Numbered from the stretch's first letter, positions 16,981-26,932 are shown. The stretch: DNA of 64,000 bases from Micromonospora polyrhachis (GCF_014203835.1 NZ_JACHJW010000001.1:5344501-5408500); one strand, 5' to 3'. Translations and numbers: made by a program. The notes: generated by a model not told the origin, from the letters alone.

Positions 16981-17592
16981 CTAGATCGCGTCGCCGATCT
17001 CGACGCGGGGGACCGGCGTGCGCATCCGGCGGAACGTGATGGCCCGCATGATCGCGTAGAGGTAGAGGGAGCCCATCCGCTGGTCGGTCTTGGGGAACCG
17101 GGCGCGGACCAGCTTCTTGATCTTGCGAGAGATCAGGATCGAGTCGACCACCACGCCGAGCGCCAGGGCACCCCACAGCAGGTTGGAGACGAGCTGCACG
17201 ATCGGCGGCATTCCCGGGGACGAGCCGACCAGCACGATCAGCGCACCGCCGAAGAACCAGGTGCCGACCGTACGACGGGAGTCGACCACGTTACGGGCCA
17301 GCACCCGCTCCGGAGCCTGGTCCCGGGGGCCGCCCTCGCGGCGGAACTCGGCCGCCGACTCGGCTCGCAACTCGCGCCGCCGTTCCCGCGCCTCCTGCTT
17401 GGTGAGGGGCTTGGTCGAGGTGGCCACCCGCCGATTCGCGGTGGGGCGCTTCGGAGTCTCCTGCCCAAGCTCTCGCTTGCTAGGTGTGTGACCCCGGGTA
17501 CGGGCGGACGCAGCGGCCTCCTCGTCGGACGTGACCGTGGTTACGGTCTCCTCGGCGAGGTTGGCGGACTTGCGGCGAAACAGCGACGGCAC
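16981..17592 (-). CDS. DUF3043 family membrane protein
   Basis: A 203-residue protein widespread in actinobacteria. The N-terminal ~110 residues are charged and basic (SKRELGQETPKRPTANRR, KQEARERRRELRAE). Two transmembrane helices follow (TWFFGGALIVLVGSSPG and LVSNLLWGALALGVVVDSIL), then a basic end with MGSLYLYAIMRAITFRRMR. This matches DUF3043, for which I know no function. The GTG at 17592 (PSLFRRKSANL) is taken as start. It converges with azlD. Confidence 0.85.
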   Translation of the reverse strand: MPSLFRRKSANLAEETVTTVTSDEEAAASARTRGHTPSKRELGQETPKRPTANRRVATSTKPLTKQEARERRRELRAESAAEFRREGGPRDQAPERVLARNVVDSRRTVGTWFFGGALIVLVGSSPGMPPIVQLVSNLLWGALALGVVVDSILISRKIKKLVRARFPKTDQRMGSLYLYAIMRAITFRRMRTPVPRVEIGDAI

Positions 17593-17712
17593 GCATGAAG
17601 AGTAGCCAACGGTCGGCGACCACCGCACATCACGGTACGGCGGCCGCCGACCCCTGGCCCTGGACGCTGGTAACCTGTCCGCCCTCGGCCCGACCGGCGT
17701 GGGGCGAGGGGG

Positions 17713-19068
17713 TCAGGGACGTTCGATGTGCGCGCCCAAGGCGGCGAGCTTGGCCTCGAAGTCCTCGTAGCCCCGGTTGATCAGGTCCACGCCGTACACC
17801 CGTGAGGTCCCCTCGGCGGCGAGCGCGGCGATCAGGTGGCTGAACCCGGCACGCAGGTCGGGGATCACCAGGTCGGCGGCGTGCAGCTTGCTCGGCCCGG
17901 CGATGACCGCCGAGTGCTTGAAGTTGCGCCGGCCGAACCGGCACGGCGTACCGCCCAGGCAGTCTCGGTAGACCTGGATCGTGGCGCCCATCTTGTTGAG
18001 CGCGTCGGTGTAGCCCAGCCGCTGCTCGTAGACCGTCTCGTGCACGATCGACAGGCCCCGGGCCTGGGTGAGCGCGACCACCAGGGGCTGCTGCCAGTCG
18101 GTTCCGAAGCCGGGGTGCACGTCGGTCTCCAGCGCCACGGCGCGCAGTTCGCCGCCCGGGTGCCAGAACCGGATGCCGCCCTCCTGACCGGGGGAGTTGC
18201 CCCGGGGCGGGCGGGCGTCGACGACCTCGTACGCCCCGCCGACCGAGCGGAACACGTTGAGGAAGGTCATCATGTCGACCTGGTCGGCGCCGAGCACCTC
18301 GACGTCGCCCCGGGTGGCCAGTGCGGCGGCGGCCCAGCTGGCGGCCTCGATCCGGTCCGGGATGGGGCGGTGAGAATAACCACTCAGCCGTGGTACGCCC
18401 TGGATCTCGATCACCCGGTCGGTGTGCACCTTGATGATCGCGCCCATCTTCTGCAGGACGCAGATCAGGTCGATGATCTCCGGCTCCACGGCGGCGTTGC
18501 GCAGCTCGGTGACGCCCTCGGCCATGACCGCGGTGAGCAGCACCTGCTCGGTGGCCCCGACGCTCGGGTAGGGGAGGGCGAACTTGGTGCCGTGCAGGCC
18601 GTTGGGGGCGGTCAGGTGCAGGCCCTTGGGCTGCTTCTCGACCACCGCGCCGAACTCGCGCAGCGCCTGCATGTGGAAGTCGATCGGCCGGGGGCCGATG
18701 TGGCAACCACCCAGGTCGGGGATGAACGCGTGGCCGAGGCGGTGCAGCAGGGGGCCGCAGAACAGGATCGGGATCCGACTGGAACCGGCGTGCACGTTGA
18801 TCTCGTCGGTCGAGGCGCTCTCGACGTTGGCCGGATCGAGGACGAGTTCGCCGTCCTCCTCGCCGTCGGTGACCTTGACCCCGTGCAGGCCGAGCAGGCC
18901 CCGGACTATCTCGACGTCACGGATGCGCGGTACGTCGTACAGCCGGCTGGGTTCGTCGCCGAGCAGGGCGGCGACCATCGCCTTGGAGACGAGATTCTTG
19001 GCGCCTCGGACCCGGATCCGTCCGTGTAGGGGGGTACCACCATGTACGACCAAAACGTCGTCAGTCAA
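17713..19068 (-). CDS. murA: UDP-N-acetylglucosamine 1-carboxyvinyltransferase
   Basis: A 451-residue EPSP-synthase-fold enzyme that transfers enolpyruvate from PEP to UDP-GlcNAc, the first committed step of peptidoglycan synthesis. The N-terminal GRIRVRGAKNLVSKAM matches the substrate-binding Lys-Asn region. Cys122 in DLGGCHIGPRPIDFHM is the catalytic cysteine bound by fosfomycin in E. coli MurA. I chose the TTG at 19068 because GGAGGT lies six bases upstream. The longer frame lacks such a site. The gene stands alone, with 243 bases upstream to nadA. Confidence 0.93.
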   Translation of the reverse strand: MTDDVLVVHGGTPLHGRIRVRGAKNLVSKAMVAALLGDEPSRLYDVPRIRDVEIVRGLLGLHGVKVTDGEEDGELVLDPANVESASTDEINVHAGSSRIPILFCGPLLHRLGHAFIPDLGGCHIGPRPIDFHMQALREFGAVVEKQPKGLHLTAPNGLHGTKFALPYPSVGATEQVLLTAVMAEGVTELRNAAVEPEIIDLICVLQKMGAIIKVHTDRVIEIQGVPRLSGYSHRPIPDRIEAASWAAAALATRGDVEVLGADQVDMMTFLNVFRSVGGAYEVVDARPPRGNSPGQEGGIRFWHPGGELRAVALETDVHPGFGTDWQQPLVVALTQARGLSIVHETVYEQRLGYTDALNKMGATIQVYRDCLGGTPCRFGRRNFKHSAVIAGPSKLHAADLVIPDLRAGFSHLIAALAAEGTSRVYGVDLINRGYEDFEAKLAALGAHIERP

Positions 19069-19311
19069 CGCAAACCTCCAGCGCGTCGGTGTCACCGGGC
19101 TTCGGCTCGGGGAGAGGGGTCAGCTCGGGCAGGCGATCCACTCCGATCGCTGCCCGGGGCGCCGCCGCGGGGCGTGCGGCTGGCTCTGTGTCGCTCGCGC
19201 AGCATAGCGCTCGGTAAGCGCGGCGACCCGGGCAGAGCGTGTAGGAGGGCGCGAATCGGCGATCACCGTAGTTATCCGTACAAGAGTAGTTACTTAACGT
19301 GATCGAACCGG

Positions 19312-20481
19312 TCAGGGGAGGGCGAGCATCTGATCGAGCGCCGTACGGGCGTGCCGGGCCGTCGAAGGATCGACCGCGATCTGGTTCGGCACCCGTCCGG
19401 CGACCAGTTCCTCCAGTGCCCAGACCAGGTGCGGCAGGTCGATCCGGTTCATCGTCGAGCAGTAGCAGACCGCCCGGTCCAGGAACATGATCTCCTTGTC
19501 CGGGTGGGCGAGGGCGAGCCGCCGTACGAGATTGAGTTCCGTACCGATCGCCCAGGCCGAACCGGCCGGCGCGGCCTCGATGGTCTTGATGATGTACTCG
19601 GTCGACCCGACCCGGTCGGCGGCGGTCACCACCTCGTGGCGGCACTCCGGGTGGACCAGCACGTTGACCCCGGGCACCCGCATCCGCACCTCGTTGACGC
19701 TGTCGAGGGTGAACCGTCCGTGCACCGAGCAGTGCCCACGCCAGAGGATCATCTTGGCTTCCCGCAGTTGCTGCGCGGTGAGCCCGCCACCGGGCTTGTG
19801 CGGGTCGTAGAGGACGCAGTCGTCGAGGTCGAAGCCCATCTCCAACACCGCGGTGTTCCGGCCCAGGTGCTGATCGGGCAGGAAGAGCACCCGCTGACCA
19901 CGCTCGAACGCCCAGGTCAGGGCCCGCTTGGCGTTGGACGAGGTGCAGACCACCCCGCCGTTGCGCCCGACGAACCCCTTGATGTCCGCCGAGGAGTTCA
20001 TGTACGTCACCGGGACGGTCATCTCCGCCACCCCGGCGTCGGTCAGCACCTCCCAGGCCGCCTCGACCTGGGACAACGCCGCCATGTCCGCCATCGAACA
20101 ACCGGCGGCCAGGTCGGGCAGGACCACCTGCTGCGCGTCGGTGGTCAGGATGTCGGCGCTCTCGGCCATGAAGTGCACGCCGCAGAAGACGATGTACTCC
20201 GCGTCCGGCCGGGCGGCGGCCTCCCGGGCCAGCTTGAACGAGTCGCCGGTCACGTCGGCGAACTGGATCACCTCGTCGCGCTGGTAGTGGTGCCCCAGCA
20301 CGAACACCCGCTGACCGAGCTTGGCCTTGGCGACGGCGGCCCGGGCGACCAGGTCCGGGTCACTGGGCGGGGGCAACTCCCCCGGACACTCGACACCACG
20401 CTCGGTGGCAGGGTCGGAACCCCGTCCGAGGAGCAGGAGTGCGGTAGCGGTGTCAGACGGCTCAACCCAGGTCGAAGTCAC
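19312..20481 (-). CDS. nadA: Quinolinate synthase
   Basis: A 389-residue enzyme that condenses iminoaspartate (from NadB) with dihydroxyacetone phosphate to quinolinate in NAD synthesis. It contains the [4Fe-4S] cluster cysteines in FCGVHFMAE, VHPECRHEV and AVCYCSTMNRI, and the motifs VLGHHYQRDEV, TYMNSSADIKGF and PDQHLGRNTA. GTG at 20481 is the first good start of the frame. NadB and NadC are not in the window, so nadA is on its own here. The start faces glycerate kinase with a 69-base gap that must hold both promoters. Confidence 0.95.
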   Translation of the reverse strand: MTSTWVEPSDTATALLLLGRGSDPATERGVECPGELPPPSDPDLVARAAVAKAKLGQRVFVLGHHYQRDEVIQFADVTGDSFKLAREAAARPDAEYIVFCGVHFMAESADILTTDAQQVVLPDLAAGCSMADMAALSQVEAAWEVLTDAGVAEMTVPVTYMNSSADIKGFVGRNGGVVCTSSNAKRALTWAFERGQRVLFLPDQHLGRNTAVLEMGFDLDDCVLYDPHKPGGGLTAQQLREAKMILWRGHCSVHGRFTLDSVNEVRMRVPGVNVLVHPECRHEVVTAADRVGSTEYIIKTIEAAPAGSAWAIGTELNLVRRLALAHPDKEIMFLDRAVCYCSTMNRIDLPHLVWALEELVAGRVPNQIAVDPSTARHARTALDQMLALP

Positions 20482-20550
20482 CCGTTCATGGTCCCCCACC
20501 CGGCGGTCCGGACGCAGCCTAAGGGCATGTGGGCTGTCACACTGCCGAGC

Positions 20551-21702
20551 ATGCGGATCCTGATCTGTCCGGACAAGTTCGCCGGTACCCTCTCCGCCCC
20601 CGAGGTGGCCGAGGCGGTGGCCGCCGGCTGGCGTGACACTGCCCCGGAGGACGAGATCGTCTCCCGTCCGCTCTCCGACGGCGGGCCCGGTTTCGTGGCG
20701 GTGCTGGCCGAGGCGCTCGGCGGTCACCGGTTGCCGGTGGCCACCACCGACCCGTTGGGCCGTCCGGTCACCGGCGAGGTGCTGGTCGTCGACGATCCGG
20801 CAGCGGGCGGACGCACCGCGTACGTGGAGAGCGCCCAGGCCTGCGGGCTGCACCTGCTCTCCGACGCTGAACGTGACCCGAAGGCCACCACCTCGTACGG
20901 CCTCGGCGTGCTGGTCGCCACCGCCGTGGAGACCGGGGCCCGGCGGGTGGTGATCGGGCTGGGCGGGTCCGCCACGAACGACGGCGGTGCCGGGATGCTC
21001 ACCGCGCTGGGCACCACCCCGCTGGACGAGACCGGATACGCCCTGCCGTACGGCGGTGCCGCCCTGGTCGCCGTGGCCGCGCTGGATGGCGTGCCCCGGG
21101 TACGGGGGGTGGAGCTGGTGGCCGCCACCGACGTCGACAATCCGCTCACCGGCCTGTACGGGGCAGCCAGCGTGTACGGCCCGCAGAAGGGGGCGTCCCG
21201 GGCGGACGTACTGTTGCTGGACTCCGCGCTGGAGCGCTTCGGTGCGGTGCTGGAACGGGACCTGTCGTCCTGCCCGCCGGGGCTGGCCGCCCTGCCGGGA
21301 GCCGGGGCCGCCGGTGGGCTCGGCGCGGCGATCCTCGCGCTGGGCGGCCGGTGCGAATCGGGCATCGGGCTGGTGAGTCACCTGATCGGGCTGGACGCCG
21401 CGGTCGACCGGGCCGACCTGGTGATCACCGGCGAGGGGTCGTTCGACCACCAGTCGCTGCGCGGGAAGCTGGTCGCCGGAGTGGCCGGGGCGGCCCGGGA
21501 CCGAGGGCTGCCGTGCGTGGTGCTCGCCGGGCGGTGCAGCACCGGTCGGCGGGAGGCGGCCTCGGCTGGCGTGACCGAGTCGTACAGCCTGGTGGACCAC
21601 TTCGGCGGCGAGGAACGCGGCGGCGTCGAGCAGGCCCTGACCCGTCCCGCCGAGGGACTCCGCGCGATCGCCGCCCGACTGGCGGGCCAGTGGAGCCGCT
21701 GA
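20551..21702 (+). CDS. Glycerate kinase (GlxK family)
   Basis: A 383-residue glycerate 2-kinase-type enzyme that phosphorylates D-glycerate. Family motifs are MRILICPDKFAGTLSA at the start, PLSDGGPGFV, IGLGGSATNDGGAGML, DVDNPLTG...GPQKG, and VITGEGSFDHQSLRGKL. The start ATG at 20551 is the family start. The gene is monocistronic, bounded by nadA on the other strand and by a hairpin at 21703-21763. Confidence 0.93.
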   Translation: MRILICPDKFAGTLSAPEVAEAVAAGWRDTAPEDEIVSRPLSDGGPGFVAVLAEALGGHRLPVATTDPLGRPVTGEVLVVDDPAAGGRTAYVESAQACGLHLLSDAERDPKATTSYGLGVLVATAVETGARRVVIGLGGSATNDGGAGMLTALGTTPLDETGYALPYGGAALVAVAALDGVPRVRGVELVAATDVDNPLTGLYGAASVYGPQKGASRADVLLLDSALERFGAVLERDLSSCPPGLAALPGAGAAGGLGAAILALGGRCESGIGLVSHLIGLDAAVDRADLVITGEGSFDHQSLRGKLVAGVAGAARDRGLPCVVLAGRCSTGRREAASAGVTESYSLVDHFGGEERGGVEQALTRPAEGLRAIAARLAGQWSR

Positions 21703-21763
21703 GGGTGTCAGGCAGGACCCGTTCCTGTCGTTTTTTGTGGATAAAGGGCCTTTCCTGACACCC
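21703..21763 (+). terminator. Inverted repeat immediately after glycerate kinase
   Basis: GGGTGTCAGG (21703-21712) and CCTGACACCC (21754-21763) form a perfect 10-bp stem that starts at the base after the stop codon. The enclosed 41 bases contain a run of six T (21731-21736) and a second short palindrome-like CAGGACCCGTTCCTG. It may be a terminator or a member of a dispersed intergenic repeat family. Confidence 0.55.
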
Positions 21764-21893
21764 AAGGCTCGGTCGGCCGGGTGACGTACGCCGCACCGAC
21801 CTACAATCGAGGCGGCACCTGATTGGGAATCACTGGCTATGCGGTTAGCGTTGGCCAGTACGTCCAGACCGAACGCGCGCAGGGAGAATAGAA

Positions 21894-22262
21894 GTGACCA
21901 CGCCAGCGCAGACCGAGTCGACCGAGGCCCAGGCCCCGACCAACATCGTCCTCACCGACGTCGCGGCGCAGAAGGTCAAGGCCCTGATCGAGCAGGAGGG
22001 CCGCGACGACCTGCGGCTGCGGGTCGCGGTGCAGCCGGGTGGCTGCTCCGGCCTGCGGTACCAGCTGTTCTTCGACGAGCGTTCGCTCGACGGGGACATC
22101 GTGACCGACTTCGACGGTGTCGAGGTCGTCGTCGACCGGATGAGCGGCCCGTACCTGGCCGGCGCGACCATCGACTTCGCCGACCGCATCGACGCCCAGG
22201 GCTTCACCATCGACAACCCGAACGCGCAGAACTCCTGCGCTTGCGGCGACTCCTTCCACTGA
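21894..22262 (+). CDS. erpA: Iron-sulfur cluster insertion protein (A-type carrier)
   Basis: A 122-residue HesB/IscA-family protein that carries and inserts Fe-S clusters. The three cluster cysteines are in QPGGCSGLRY and NSCACGDSF. The GTG start is preceded by AGGGAGAA. The short acidic N-terminal extension and length match actinobacterial ErpA, an essential carrier that serves targets such as respiratory and NAD-pathway proteins. The neighbouring nadA product is a [4Fe-4S] enzyme and the nearby tusA-desulfurase pair supplies sulfur, so the region leans to Fe-S and sulfur metabolism. Confidence 0.93.
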   Translation: MTTPAQTESTEAQAPTNIVLTDVAAQKVKALIEQEGRDDLRLRVAVQPGGCSGLRYQLFFDERSLDGDIVTDFDGVEVVVDRMSGPYLAGATIDFADRIDAQGFTIDNPNAQNSCACGDSFH

Positions 22263-22316
22263 GTCGACCTCTGATTCGCCTGGCGGGGCCATCCGCAGGC
22301 GCTGACTCCCCCGGTG

Positions 22317-22332
22317 ACCGGACCTGTCCGGT
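22317..22332 (+). terminator. Short palindrome after erpA
   Basis: ACCGGACCTGTCCGGT is a 16-base near-continuous palindrome 54 bases past the erpA stop. It could form a small hairpin ending the erpA message before adoK. No T-run is present. Confidence 0.35.
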
Positions 22333-22442
22333 GGGCCGGGTGGATCGGCGTACTGCGGGTGGCCCCGCTGCTTTTCAACCCACGATTGAGCAACCAGATG
22401 GCATCGATCCGGTGCCCGGCCCGGTAGGCTGACCGGCGCTGA

Positions 22443-23459
<1,017 letters not shown>

Positions 23460-23533
23460 TTTTCGGCACCGGCTCCACCCCGGTTCTGGGTAGTGCGGTC
23501 GGTGGCGGGTCGGTGCAGTCGGCCCCGGGCTTC

Positions 23534-23573
23534 GTGTGCATCTGTGGTAGCTCCAGCTACCACAGATGCACAC
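23534..23573. terminator. Perfect 19-bp stem hairpin after adoK
   Basis: GTGTGCATCTGTGGTAGCT (23534-23552) pairs completely with AGCTACCACAGATGCACAC (23555-23573) around two C residues. It lies between the end of adoK and the end of the DUF397 fragment on the other strand, so it can terminate both. The exact symmetry over 19 bp is longer than other terminators in the window. Confidence 0.75.
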
Positions 23574-23602
23574 AGTCGCGAGTGAGTCAGCTGCCCGACG
23601 GA

Positions 23603-23831
23603 TCAGTTGATCTGGTGGCTGGCGAACCCTGCCGACCTGATGGCGACCAGGAACGCGGACCACCGGGTCGACGTGAAGACGAGGGTTGCTTGCGCGGGGG
23701 GCCTTGCTGTCGCGTACGGCCACCTGGCCAGGCAGGTGGGCACACTCGACACAGTCGCCGTTGTTGGTGCTGCGGCTGCTCTTGAACCAGTGGGCGGTGG
23801 AGAGGCCAGGGTGGAGACGGCGGGCTGACGC
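23603..23831 (-). pseudogene. DUF397 gene remnant, frameshifted and without start codon
   Basis: Read leftward from 23831, the frame gives STAHWFKSSRSTNNGD, then CVECAHLPGQVAVRDSKAP, the N-terminal part of a DUF397 protein. One extra base in a run of six G on the plus strand (23696-23701) then shifts the frame. The continuation QATLVFTSTRWSAFLVAIRS and the stop at 23605-23603 lie in a different frame. No ATG, GTG or TTG lies between the stop of tusA and the WFKSS motif in this frame. DUF397 genes normally follow a Scr1/XRE regulator, which is absent here. This is probably an orphan relic. A sequencing error in the homopolymer could explain the shift but not the missing start. Confidence 0.75.
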
Positions 23832-23834
23832 CGG

Positions 23835-24068
23835 TCAGTGCGAGCGGCGGACAGCGTAGGCGGGGGAGCCGGCCACGCTCGTCGCGCCGATGAACTCCTG
23901 TCCCCGCATCCGGCACCAGGCCGGGATGTCGACGGCGGCGGCCGGGTCGTCGGCGAGCACCCGGACCACCGTGCCGACCGGCAGCTCGGGCAACCTGCGA
24001 GCCAACGCGATCACCGGTAACGGACAGCGCTGCCCGCGACAGTCGAGGTCTTCCAGCGGTTCGCTCAC
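23835..24068 (-). CDS. TusA-like sulfurtransferase
   Basis: A 77-residue SirA/TusA-fold protein that carries sulfur as a persulfide. The active cysteine is in LDCRGQRCPLPVIALARRL, the family CPxP motif. Its GTG start overlaps the cysteine desulfurase stop (GTGA), so the two are coupled and probably form a sulfur-donor relay: the desulfurase loads the persulfide and TusA passes it to a target such as tRNA thiolation or a cofactor pathway. Confidence 0.92.
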   Translation of the reverse strand: MSEPLEDLDCRGQRCPLPVIALARRLPELPVGTVVRVLADDPAAAVDIPAWCRMRGQEFIGATSVAGSPAYAVRRSH

Positions 24069-25216
24069 AGTCCCACCACCCCGGCCTCGGCCCGCAGGTC
24101 GGCCACCACCTGCGGCAACTCGGCGAGGAAACGGTCCACCTCGGCCTCGGTGGTCTCCCGGTGCAGCGAGATCCGTACGTTGCCGTGGGAGAGGACGCCC
24201 ATCGCCTCCAACACGTGAGAGGGCCGCAGCGTCGAGGAGGTGCACGACGAACCCGACGAGACCGCGAAGCCGCGCCGGTCCAGCGCGTGCAACAGCGCCT
24301 CGCCGTCGACGTACAGACAGGAGAAGGTGACCAGGTGGGGGAGGCGGTCGATCGGGTCACCGACCACCTCCACGTCCGGCACCGTCGCCGGCACGGTCGC
24401 CCGGATCCGGTCCACCAACGCCGAGAGCCGGGTCGCCTCGGCGGTCGCGTCGGCGACCACCGCGCGCAACGATGCTGCCGCCGCGACGATCGCGGGCAGG
24501 TCGAGCACCCCCGGCGTACGACCGGCCTCCCGATCGTCGGCCGGATAGGGCGACTCCCAGCGGGTGCCCTTGCGGACCACCAGCAGCCCGACGCCGGGCG
24601 GCCCGCCCCACTTGTGGGCGCTGGCGGTCAGCACCGACCAGCCCTCGGGGACCGGTACCCGGCCCACCGACTGGGCGGCGTCGACGTAGAGCGGCACGCC
24701 AGCGTCAGCACACACCTGTGCCGCCTCGGCCACCGGTTGCGCCGTACCGACCTCGTGGCTGGCGCTGATCAGTGCCGCCAGCGCGACTCCCGGGGCGGCC
24801 ACCGCCGCCGACCAGGCCGCCAGGTCGAGCCGGCCGAGGGAGTCCACCGGGATCGACACCGCCGATCCGCCACCCGAGACGTGTCGCTGTGCGGCGTGCA
24901 GCACGGCGGAGTGTTCGATCGCCGAGTGCACTAGTTCGACGCCGGTACGTCGGCGGCCAGCCAGTCCGCCCAGCACCGCCGCGTGCGCCGCAGTCGTACC
25001 GCTGGCGGTGAAGGAGAGCTCGTCGGGGCGTACCCGGAGAATCTCGGCGGTCGTGGCCCGCGCCGCGTCCAGGAGTTGGCGGGCCCGACGGGACTTGGCG
25101 TAGAGCTTGCCCGGGTCGGCCCAGCCGTCCGCCAGGGCGGCGAGCAGCGCCTGCCGGGTCACCGGATGTGGTGGCGCGGCGGTGGCCGCGTCGAGGTAGA
25201 CCGGTGGGACGTTCAC
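24065..25216 (-). CDS. Cysteine desulfurase family protein (NifS-like)
   Basis: A 383-residue PLP-dependent aminotransferase class V enzyme that takes sulfur from cysteine. The PLP lysine is in LTASAHKWGGPPGVG and the persulfide cysteine loop is FAVSSGSSCTSSTLRPSHVL. Further conserved parts are YLDAATAAPPHPV at the N-terminus and IEHSAVLHAAQ. I chose the GTG at 25216 (NVPPVYLDAATAAP). A further start at 25249 adds eleven residues. It is coupled to the tusA gene downstream and divergent from ctaC. It lacks the long extra loops of IscS, so a dedicated TusA-partner role is likely. Confidence 0.9.
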   Translation of the reverse strand: MNVPPVYLDAATAAPPHPVTRQALLAALADGWADPGKLYAKSRRARQLLDAARATTAEILRVRPDELSFTASGTTAAHAAVLGGLAGRRRTGVELVHSAIEHSAVLHAAQRHVSGGGSAVSIPVDSLGRLDLAAWSAAVAAPGVALAALISASHEVGTAQPVAEAAQVCADAGVPLYVDAAQSVGRVPVPEGWSVLTASAHKWGGPPGVGLLVVRKGTRWESPYPADDREAGRTPGVLDLPAIVAAAASLRAVVADATAEATRLSALVDRIRATVPATVPDVEVVGDPIDRLPHLVTFSCLYVDGEALLHALDRRGFAVSSGSSCTSSTLRPSHVLEAMGVLSHGNVRISLHRETTEAEVDRFLAELPQVVADLRAEAGVVGL

Positions 25217-25387
25217 GATGGAAACGGTAGCGCGTCGCAGGGTGGCCAAGATCCCCGACCGGATGACCTGGCCACCCCAAGGCTGCCCAGGCTGTCATGG
25301 TCGAGTAATCTGCGACCGTCGGTGACGCCTTTGCCGCTGGTGCTGACGAAGCAGACATCGGGCGGCGCGCTAGGGAGGCAGGACCAG

Positions 25388-26359
25388 GTGGTCTCAAGGG
25401 GTTCGGAGGTACAGCCTTCGGCTGTACGACACAGTGCTCCCCAGAAAGCCGCTGGGCGTGGCCCACGGCGTGGTGTTGGTCGGCTTGCCGGTCTCGGTGC
25501 TGGTGGGGCGGCGCTGCTCGTCCTGCTCACCGGTTGCGATGTCGGCAAGACGTTCGACGGGTTCGGCTGGCCGCAGAATGGCATCACGCCTCAGGCGAAC
25601 AAGATGTACGACCTGTGGATCGCCTCGACCATCGCCGCCCTCGCGGTCGGGATCTTCGTCTGGGGTCTGATCTTCTGGTGCGTCATCCGCTACCGCAAGC
25701 GGGGTGAAGAGCTGCCGGTGCAGACCCGGTTCAACATGCCGATGGAGTTCCTCTACACCATCGCGCCGATCCTGGTCGTCGCCGTGCTCTTCTACTACAC
25801 GGCGATCGTGCAGACCAACGTCGACAAGGTCGGCAAGAACCCGGACGTCGTCGTCGAGGTCGTGGCGTTCAAGTGGAACTGGCAGTTCAACTACCGTGAC
25901 GGCATCGGGGTGGACGCCAACACGGTCGCCTCCACCACGGGCACCACCGAGATCATTCCGGTGCTGGTGCTGCCGACCGACCGGACCATCCGGTTCGAGG
26001 AGACCAGCCGCGACGTCATCCACTCGTTCTGGGTGCCGCAGATGCTGTTCAAGCGGGACGTCTTCCCGGGCAAGGCGCGTAACGTCTTCGAGGTGACCAA
26101 CCTCCAGACCGAGGGCGCGTGGGTCGGTCGGTGCGCCGAGCTGTGCGGCACCTACCACTCGATGATGAACTTCGAGCTGCGGGCGGTCACCCCGGAGAAG
26201 TACGACCGGTTCGTCGCGGCCAAGCGGGACGGAATGACGACCCAGGCCGCGCTGGAGTCGATCGGTGAGGCGCCGTACGCCACCACGACGCACCCGTTCG
26301 ACACCAAGCGCAACGAGCAGAACTTCAACAAGACCAGCGCTGCCGGCATCGGAAACTGA
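25388..26359 (+). CDS. ctaC: Cytochrome c oxidase subunit II
   Basis: A 323-residue subunit of the aa3 oxidase. It has an N-terminal signal with lipobox LLVLLTGCDVG, two transmembrane helices, and a periplasmic cupredoxin domain with the CuA ligands in GRCAELCGTYHSMMNFELRA (two Cys, His, Met) and the preceding His in SRDVIHSFWVPQM. GTG at 25388 follows GGGAGG. Electrons enter the oxidase through this CuA centre from the QcrC cytochrome. Subunit I (ctaD) is not in the window. ctaF follows after nine bases. Confidence 0.94.
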   Translation: MVSRGSEVQPSAVRHSAPQKAAGRGPRRGVGRLAGLGAGGAALLVLLTGCDVGKTFDGFGWPQNGITPQANKMYDLWIASTIAALAVGIFVWGLIFWCVIRYRKRGEELPVQTRFNMPMEFLYTIAPILVVAVLFYYTAIVQTNVDKVGKNPDVVVEVVAFKWNWQFNYRDGIGVDANTVASTTGTTEIIPVLVLPTDRTIRFEETSRDVIHSFWVPQMLFKRDVFPGKARNVFEVTNLQTEGAWVGRCAELCGTYHSMMNFELRAVTPEKYDRFVAAKRDGMTTQAALESIGEAPYATTTHPFDTKRNEQNFNKTSAAGIGN

Positions 26360-26368
26360 GGACCAGGC

Positions 26369-26794
26369 ATGAAGACTGAGTGGCGGATCTTCGGTATCGT
26401 TGCGAGTTTCCTGCTCGCTGTCTCGATTGTCTACGCCGTGTGGACCGACGGACAGCTCGGTCACGTGGAGTGGGCCGGCACCACGGCCCTGATCCTCTCC
26501 GCCCTGCTCTGTGCGATGTGCGGTGGCTTCTTCTGGTTCGTCTCCCGCCGGATCGACCCGCGGCCGGAGGACCGGCCGGACGCGGAGATCGCCGAAGGGG
26601 CGGGCGAGGTCGGCTTCTTCAGCCCGGGTAGCTACTGGCCCCTCGGGCTGGCGCTGGCCGCCACGATCGCCGGCGCGGGCCTGGCGTTCTGGCAGATCTG
26701 GCTGCTCCTCGCCGGTGCGGTTGCGATCATCTTCGCCGCCTGTGGCCTGCTCTTCGAGTACTACTCCGGCACCCGGCGTACCGCCGAGCACTGA
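26369..26794 (+). CDS. ctaF: Cytochrome c oxidase subunit IV, actinobacterial type
   Basis: A 141-residue membrane protein with four hydrophobic spans (FGIVASFLLAVSIVYAVW, ILSALLCAMCGGFFWFV, ALAATIAGAGLAFW, LLLAGAVAIIFAACGLLFEYY). The STRAND order and the DAEIAEGAGEVGFFSPGSYWP loop match CtaF, a subunit found with the actinobacterial bcc-aa3 supercomplex. It is next to ctaC and ends before a strong terminator, so ctaC-ctaF form one unit. Confidence 0.92.
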   Translation: MKTEWRIFGIVASFLLAVSIVYAVWTDGQLGHVEWAGTTALILSALLCAMCGGFFWFVSRRIDPRPEDRPDAEIAEGAGEVGFFSPGSYWPLGLALAATIAGAGLAFWQIWLLLAGAVAIIFAACGLLFEYYSGTRRTAEH

Positions 26795-26807
26795 GTTCGA
26801 TCCTGCC

Positions 26808-26843
26808 GTTGCCCCGGCCAGCCGTTTGGCTGGCCGGGGCAAC
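26808..26843. terminator. Strong hairpin after ctaF
   Basis: GTTGCCCCGGCCAGCC (26808-26823) and GGCTGGCCGGGGCAAC (26828-26843) form a perfect 16-bp stem with a GTTT loop, 14 bases beyond the ctaF stop. It insulates the oxidase unit from the converging methyltransferase gene. Confidence 0.85.
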
Positions 26844-26932
26844 GTCGTTTCCGGAGAAGATAGACGCTGTCCAGCGACGACCACGCGTCATTGCTTGCCG
26901 GGATGGCGCTTCCAGCCGCCTGAGGAGGCTGC

